Below, piece by piece: positions 17,525 through 21,765 of a stretch of 21,765 bases of DNA. How positions within the stretch are numbered: position 1 is the stretch's first letter; every line of letters starts with the position of its first letter. The stretch comes from Dehalococcoidia bacterium (GTDB taxonomy: Bacteria; Chloroflexota; Dehalococcoidia; Dehalococcoidales; RBG-16-60-22): the NCBI GenBank assembly GCA_030615035.1, contig JAUXAC010000016.1, positions 1 to 21,765 of the forward strand. The letters run 5' to 3'. The notes under the pieces were generated by a model that was not told where the DNA came from, did no database searches, and saw nothing but the letters and a program-made list of their open reading frames with translations. The position numbers were made by a program, and so were the translations under genes.

Positions 17525-18213
17525 TACTCAGCGCCTCCAATCTCGTCAATTAGAAGCCTCTTGATTGTGCCGGTGTTTTTTACCGAATACTTGATATTTA
17601 TGCTGTCTCCCGTTCTCCAGGGCACGGTGAACATATAGGCAGCATCAGCAACAAGAGCGGTCCCAGAATTTAAGTCCTCAGTAATGGGTACTCCACCAAC
17701 AGTTCTAGCTACCCTCAAAATTCCAGTCACACTAACACAGGCATAGATTCTCAGGTAGCTGGGGCTATTGGTGGGCTCGATATCGTCACCAAGCCAGTTA
17801 GCCTCGGCATCAGGTAGAGCAGTATTGAAGATGGCAGCCTTGGCTATGGGAATGAGTTTGGCGAAGTCCTGGACGGTTACAATGCCGAGTAGCCTGGCTG
17901 CCCTGTCGGTCACATCAGAAACTCCAACATATCGCCATATCTCGTAAGTGATACCTGCGGGCACAGTAACCCCTGCTGGCAGAGCGGCGAAGGTAAGCTT
18001 GGTGTCAGTGTTTGAAGTAATTATGCGATGGTAGGGAATCGTGGCTATGGTGAAGTCCACCCGGTCAAGGGTAAATTCATTGGCAACCCAGCTTTTAGTA
18101 GTATCTTCTAGGGTAGTATTAGAGCCACCGGTTGTGGTTCCTGAATCAACTAGAACCTGGTAGGCAGCTCCCAGAATCTGCTGTATATTTTTAATCCCTA
18201 TCCCGCTAACCAT
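17524..18213 (-). CDS. Phage structural protein with SGT-TLxDTTKSW module
   Basis: A 229-residue protein that I start at ATG 18213, overlapping the TGA of the preceding small gene (TGATG). A GTG at 18216 would add one residue. The segment 'VDSGTTTGGSNTTLEDTTKSWVANEFTLDRVDFTIATIPYHRIITSNTDTKLTFAALPAG' (about 22-80) matches a beta module repeatedly found in phage tail and baseplate-type proteins. The C-terminal part ('GILRVARTVGGVPITEDLNSGTALVADAAYMFTVPWRTGDSINIKYSV') is another beta domain. The protein is rich in Thr, Val and Ile, as is usual for virion components. Confidence 0.78.
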   Translation of the reverse strand: MVSGIGIKNIQQILGAAYQVLVDSGTTTGGSNTTLEDTTKSWVANEFTLDRVDFTIATIPYHRIITSNTDTKLTFAALPAGVTVPAGITYEIWRYVGVSDVTDRAARLLGIVTVQDFAKLIPIAKAAIFNTALPDAEANWLGDDIEPTNSPSYLRIYACVSVTGILRVARTVGGVPITEDLNSGTALVADAAYMFTVPWRTGDSINIKYSVKNTGTIKRLLIDEIGGAE

Positions 18214-18386
18214 CACTTCTCCTTGACGATTTCACATTCGCCATGCTTTCCCTCGGTTGGCTGGGGCATAAGGTGGAGCTGACAGCAAGGCATACCAGCA
18301 TAGCTACCGGGAGGATTTATAAATGTTCGTCTGGTGTCTTTTATAACTAGAGCAACACCGTGAGTTTTGCATACCCATTTAACCAT
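18213..18386 (-). CDS. 57-residue Cys-containing protein
   Basis: A short gene. On the minus strand GGAGGGTGTAGCTC precedes ATG 18386, which overlaps the end of the preceding gene by eight bases. Its TGA is read across the ATG of the next gene (TGATG). It encodes MVKWVCKTHG... with Cys6, the pair Cys34-Cys35 ('MPCCQLHLM') and Cys51, with His at 9, 38 and 48, which may bind a metal. It is locked between two structural genes by overlaps on both sides, so it is almost surely translated. The function is unknown. Confidence 0.72.
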   Translation of the reverse strand: MVKWVCKTHGVALVIKDTRRTFINPPGSYAGMPCCQLHLMPQPTEGKHGECEIVKEK

Positions 18387-19014
18387 GAGCTACACCCTCC
18401 AAGGCCTTATACATATACTCTATGATTGGCTGGTAGAACTCATCATAGAAACTCTTTTCAATAATGGTTGACACCTTTACCCATGTAAGCAAAGCATCGG
18501 TAGCTGTTCCATTTATCGTTTCAAATCTAACCGACCTACGCTTTAAAAAATACTCACCAAAATCCATTGGAATTTCCCTGGTTAATTGAATAGGGTATGG
18601 TGTTATTCGCTCATCGTCAGCATAGACATTAACGAGTATATTGGGATCATAGAAATCGGATGAGAGAAGGCCCTCTCTCTCAGTGCTAAGAAGACCTTCA
18701 GGTAGGGTAATAGTATAATCCGTTGGTGCTCCTGCCGCGCAGAGCCAGGCAAAGCTGGTTGTTGGAAACCAAGCCTTGCCTTTTAGCCTCATCGCCTGTA
18801 TTGCCCTATTTAATATTGCAGGGTCAAGGGGAACTGAGACCAAACCAGGGACTATCTTAGGCTCTATAACTATCGGCACCTCGCCGATAATCTGCTCGCC
18901 AATCTCAACCAGCCTCTGGAGTTGCTGAATTATATAATCCAGCTTTACATCCGGGGGAGCAGCTGGGGGTGGTGGGGCTTGCCCTAGTCCTACAGCGTTT
19001 TGTTCTTGAACCAT
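18379..19014 (-). CDS. Probable phage structural protein
   Basis: A 211-residue protein. An N-terminal Pro/Ala-rich stretch ('GLGQAPPPPAAPPDV') precedes a helical segment 'LDYIIQQLQRLVEIGEQIIGEV', likely coiled coil. A beta-rich C-terminal domain of about 120 residues follows ('AWFPTTSFAWLCAAGAPTDYTITLPEGLLSTEREGLLSSDFYDPNILVNVYADDERITPYPIQLTREIPMDFGEYFLKRRSVRFETINGTA'). This order (linker, oligomerisation helix, beta domain) is typical for fibres and decoration proteins. It overlaps the upstream gene by ATGA. The precise virion role cannot be named. Confidence 0.7.
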   Translation of the reverse strand: MVQEQNAVGLGQAPPPPAAPPDVKLDYIIQQLQRLVEIGEQIIGEVPIVIEPKIVPGLVSVPLDPAILNRAIQAMRLKGKAWFPTTSFAWLCAAGAPTDYTITLPEGLLSTEREGLLSSDFYDPNILVNVYADDERITPYPIQLTREIPMDFGEYFLKRRSVRFETINGTATDALLTWVKVSTIIEKSFYDEFYQPIIEYMYKALEGVAHG

Positions 19015-19937
19015 CAGAGGATACCCCCTTGGACCTTTTTTATGAGCTCCCCAGGCACCTCATCCTCAGATACCAAGCCAAAGCGAACCCTCAATAGATT
19101 GGTTAATTTTATCCTTTGAAAGGTATAACGGAAGAGGTGTATACCTGGGGTGCCAGCCGAGATTGTGGTCAATCTTATTTCTCGTAGAGCGGGAATGAAA
19201 CACTCTACTTCGCCGCCGGCTGCTAGGCTGAGGGCATAAGTCTTAAGTTGGGCATAGCCAGCATCATCCCTATCAACGATTAGACGAATGTTGTCTGCTG
19301 GGGTAGTGCCTGGAGCTGCTGCCAACCTGGTGAGTACAATAAATTCATTTGTCTTGGGGTAGATGCTTTCTAAGGTATAGACGGTGTCGGCAACGGCAAT
19401 ATTAACTGACCTTGAGTGTGTTTCCTCACCTAATACATGGTACTCCCTCTCAATCTGCTGGCTGATGGGTAGGGGTAGAATCCCCTTCTCCACCGTATTC
19501 CTGATGCCCAATTCCTCACAGATTGCCTTCTCGCTATTAGAAAGGGTTATGCCGTAGAGCAATTTTTGGGCGATTGTCGGCGGGAAAGCCCACAGCCCGA
19601 AATGGGTGGTGTAGTCAGATACCAGGGCCAGTCCCAAAAAGTTATAGCGGGTTCTTTCCTTGGCAAGGGTTCTCCAAGCACCAACCAGGGACGGCAGCAA
19701 TGCCGCCACATTTTCCTCTACTCTGACATCATCATAAAACAGTCTTAATACCACATTGGCATAGCCTGTTGGCTGCGTGGTCTGGATATTGGTAAGGGTA
19801 ACAATATACGGCTTAAACCTTATCAGTTCAAGAATTGGTGGTGAAACCTCGGCATTGAGAGGGACATCGCCGAACCAGCTATCGGGAATTAGCTCTGGCG
19901 GGTATTTAACCAGCTTGACCGTTGCTTCAGTAATCAT
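19014..19937 (-). CDS. Probable phage structural protein
   Basis: A 307-residue beta-rich protein starting MITEATVKLVKYPPELIPDSWFGDVPLNAEVSPP. The middle contains 'ANVVLRLFYDDVRVEENVAALLPSLVGAWRTL' and a helical 'TIAQKLLYGITLSNSEKAICEELGIRN'. The C-terminal third is 'FIVLTRLAAAPGTTPADNIRLIVDRDDAGYAQLKTYALSLAAGGEVECFIPALREIRLTTISAG', a typical jelly-roll-like sequence. No enzyme motif is visible. GAGGAGGTTAAATC precedes the ATG. It heads the series of overlapping structural genes, after a 52-bp gap from the radical SAM gene. I infer a virion component. Confidence 0.7.
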   Translation of the reverse strand: MITEATVKLVKYPPELIPDSWFGDVPLNAEVSPPILELIRFKPYIVTLTNIQTTQPTGYANVVLRLFYDDVRVEENVAALLPSLVGAWRTLAKERTRYNFLGLALVSDYTTHFGLWAFPPTIAQKLLYGITLSNSEKAICEELGIRNTVEKGILPLPISQQIEREYHVLGEETHSRSVNIAVADTVYTLESIYPKTNEFIVLTRLAAAPGTTPADNIRLIVDRDDAGYAQLKTYALSLAAGGEVECFIPALREIRLTTISAGTPGIHLFRYTFQRIKLTNLLRVRFGLVSEDEVPGELIKKVQGGIL

Positions 19938-19989
19938 GATTTAACCTCCTCTGGTTTTACATTGCATAAAGCCAGGAGTGTAGGTAGGC

Positions 19990-20832
19990 TTATCTCGCTG
20001 CACCACATAGCTCCTTTAGTTCCAAAAAATTATCGGTAAAATGACCCTCGGTGCAGGAACAACAGAGGGGTAATTGTGCCCCTCGCCCCTCATTGTGCAA
20101 AGCCTGATATTCCCGGTGTTTATCTGATTGCCAGACTTCCTCAATGGTATTATTATTCAGGTCTCCGAATACGACCTTGGCAAAAGGGTCAAAGCAGCAC
20201 AGATTTACCCTTCCGTCATACCTTACCGTCATATAGCTTTTAGCCCTTATACACGATGTCTGTCCTTGCCGCATATACGGGTATTGCTCTCCACACCAAG
20301 ACTGATACTGAATTACTGCTCCTCCTGCTTTAATAAAATCTCTGGCTTCCTCGCTGCTAATTTCCGGGCACCCTACCATTGACATTTGGCAGGAGACCCC
20401 AGCCTCCTCCATATATTTGATGGCACGAACAACATGGTGAAAATCATCTAATCCCATGACCTTTTTCCGTGTATCGGGAGTGGTCGCATTCAGTGATACA
20501 TCAATCTGGAGATTGGGTATTTTCCCCAGCTCCCTTATGATTCCCTCAGTAAGCAGGCCGCCATTAGTGTAAATCAGAATTTTTACTGATGGTGACAGGA
20601 TTTCACGAGCAAACCTTAACCTCCCCATGAAGTTTTTATCGCAGAATGGCTCTCCAGTGAGCATTGGAATGAAGAGCTGAAGATTGGGTAGTTCTGCTGC
20701 CTGGCGAACTATCCTCTGATAAAGCTCATCAACCATTGTGCCGAACTCGGTAAACGTGGAGTGAGGGCAGAAAACACAATGCCCATTACAGAGGTTGGTC
20801 GTTTCAACCTGGAGACAAACTAGCGAGTTCAT
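19990..20832 (-). CDS. Radical SAM enzyme with SPASM-like domain
   Basis: A 280-residue enzyme. 'TTNLCNGHCVFC' gives the CxxxCxxC motif (Cys15, Cys19, Cys22) that binds the 4Fe-4S cluster cleaving S-adenosylmethionine. 'MLTGEPF' (GGE-like) and 'DVSLNATTPD' follow the usual TIM-barrel order. The C-terminal part has 'SCIRAKSYMTVRYDGRVNLCCFD' (Cys194, Cys212-213), 'FGDLNNNTIEEVWQSDKHREYQALH' and 'PLCCSC' (257-260), a SPASM or Twitch-type auxiliary cluster region. SPASM enzymes modify peptides or sugars. No precursor peptide is obvious. It overlaps the MTase fusion upstream by ATGA, so both act together, possibly on a glycan or other surface component. It is unusual among phage structural genes. 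Confidence 0.9.
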   Translation of the reverse strand: MNSLVCLQVETTNLCNGHCVFCPHSTFTEFGTMVDELYQRIVRQAAELPNLQLFIPMLTGEPFCDKNFMGRLRFAREILSPSVKILIYTNGGLLTEGIIRELGKIPNLQIDVSLNATTPDTRKKVMGLDDFHHVVRAIKYMEEAGVSCQMSMVGCPEISSEEARDFIKAGGAVIQYQSWCGEQYPYMRQGQTSCIRAKSYMTVRYDGRVNLCCFDPFAKVVFGDLNNNTIEEVWQSDKHREYQALHNEGRGAQLPLCCSCTEGHFTDNFLELKELCGAAR

Positions 20833-21765
20833 AATATTCTCCTTGCTGTTGTCCCAGATATCTCCTCAGTTAGCCCTGCTCCAGCTAAAAGCTCGGGCCA
20901 CTTTTGGCTCCAGTCTATGTGCTGAGGGAAGAGAGCCAGCTGCTCAAAATTATTGTGAAAGAATAGGACCCCATCTGGTTTTAGTGCTTGAGCCAGCATA
21001 ATTAGGTGCTCAGGCAAGTCAGGCAGGTGTTCAAATACATCTATCGCCGCTATGAGGTCGTAAATTTCTCTTTTATCGGAAAGTGAATCTATGAAGCTTA
21101 TCCTTCCATTGCTCCTGAAGTTGGCAAAGTCAGAAACTATGCCCGGTAAATCGAGGTAGTCAACATCGGCGCCTCGCTTATGTAGTAGCAGAGACAGGCT
21201 GCCGATACCACCACCAAAGTCAAGTACCCTCAGTCCTTCTATATTGGGAAGGTAGTTAATAATCTGCTTGAAGGTATCCGAAGCATTCCATTGCGCCAGC
21301 TCAAAGAGGTATTCGGTGTTTTCGGAGTAATACTGTCTGACTTCATCCAGAGTTTGAGGATTTTTTTCCTGCCATCTTTTAGCTGACTCGAGGACGGGAC
21401 TATCCCTCATCTTCCGTTTAATGTAAGCGGGAGTCTTGTGAAGGAACTTGGCCAGATCGCGAGCAATAGGCTCTTCGCCCAGGAACTCATTAGCCTCGGT
21501 GGTATTTTGATATTGAGTAAGAAACTGGCTGGCTCCCACCGGGTCCAGCCGCAGGTGACCGAGGAGGACGGACATATCACACCAGATTTCAAAGCCGTTT
21601 TCCCTTGCCTTATCAGAAAAATATAAATCCTCGCCGCCCTTTTCAAAGGAAAACCAGGGGGAAGGAATCTTTTCGAAGACTTCTCTCTTGACCAAGAGAA
21701 ATCCAGTGCCACAGCCGCCAATCTTAATCAAACCATCGGTGCCTTCAATAGTTGCGTAGGTGATA
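20829..21765 (-). CDS. Glycosyltransferase-methyltransferase fusion (5' part cut by window edge)
   Basis: The frame is open to the window end, so at least 311 residues are seen and the N-terminus is missing. The visible first part ('GGCGTGFLLVKREVFEKIPSPWFSFEKGGEDLYFSDKARENGFEIWCDMSVLLGHL') is the C-terminal half of a GT-A fold glycosyltransferase family 2-like domain, with the acidic 'GEDLYFSDKA' and 'GH' motifs. A helical linker leads to a SAM-dependent methyltransferase: 'LRVLDFGGGIGSLSLLLHKRGADVDYLDLPG' is motif I with the Gly-rich loop, and 'YDLIAAIDVFEHLPD' is motif IV. The protein probably transfers a sugar and methylates it, or methylates a related acceptor. TTG 21731 is not a real start. 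Confidence 0.85.
   Translation of the reverse strand, partial: ITYATIEGTDGLIKIGGCGTGFLLVKREVFEKIPSPWFSFEKGGEDLYFSDKARENGFEIWCDMSVLLGHLRLDPVGASQFLTQYQNTTEANEFLGEEPIARDLAKFLHKTPAYIKRKMRDSPVLESAKRWQEKNPQTLDEVRQYYSENTEYLFELAQWNASDTFKQIINYLPNIEGLRVLDFGGGIGSLSLLLHKRGADVDYLDLPGIVSDFANFRSNGRISFIDSLSDKREIYDLIAAIDVFEHLPDLPEHLIMLAQALKPDGVLFFHNNFEQLALFPQHIDWSQKWPELLAGAGLTEEISGTTARRIL

Noticed and set aside
21729..21731. TTG as the true start of the GT-methyltransferase gene
   Set aside because: The frame continues without stop to the window edge and the conserved glycosyltransferase sequence begins upstream of this codon.

Overview
The window looks like the left part of an integrated prophage, or a closely related integrative element, with a short host-like flank. 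The source is a bacterium of intermediate G+C that uses strong AGGAGG-type ribosome binding sites. I cannot fix the phylum; an anaerobic Chloroflexota-like host is only a guess. No terminase, portal, capsid or lysis gene can be recognised, so the element must continue past the right edge, where the last gene is cut.

Layout. (1) 1-1710, host-like flank: a small HTH gene behind a textbook promoter, an alpha/beta hydrolase, a small Cys-rich ORF and a leftward tRNA-Gln. (2) 1711-2072, non-coding: two opposed Rho-independent terminators and a perfect 9-bp dyad. (3) 2073-3625: tyrosine integrase coupled to an unknown protein. (4) 3705-7376: a run of very small genes, many with Cys pairs. Seven copies of an ACAGTA-N6-TACTGT hairpin abut the GGAGG ribosome binding sites here, and an initiator-type tRNA lies in the middle. 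(5) 7399-11893, DNA metabolism: a possible annealing protein, a replication initiator, a RusA-type resolvase, a small PolX-type polymerase, Cys-cluster proteins and a J-domain protein. (6) 11890-13104: unknown proteins. (7) 13109-13350: three non-coding arrays of a degenerate pentamer NGGYN. (8) 13368-14904: a ParB-like protein, an eighth hairpin, an HNH endonuclease and an unknown protein. (9) 14916-21765, all leftward: a tightly overlapped set of probable virion-structure genes, then a radical-SAM/SPASM enzyme and a glycosyltransferase-methyltransferase fusion.

How it fits together. The rightward half reads as an integration, early and replication program and the leftward half as virion structure and modification; they meet tail to tail with only 11 bp between stop codons. 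Three signals are not explained by ordinary annotation. First, the NGGYN arrays: 14, 14 and 11 units in strict 5-nt phase, separated by 23-24 bp of AT-rich DNA, with a related 11-unit AGNNN array inside the linker of the replication initiator gene. Second, the family of eight hairpins fused to ribosome binding sites, several with the upstream gene's TAG stop in the stem. Third, an initiator-type tRNA with C33 in place of U33. The first could be a new kind of replication or partition site; the second and third may belong to phage-specific control of translation. Both are inferences from sequence only.
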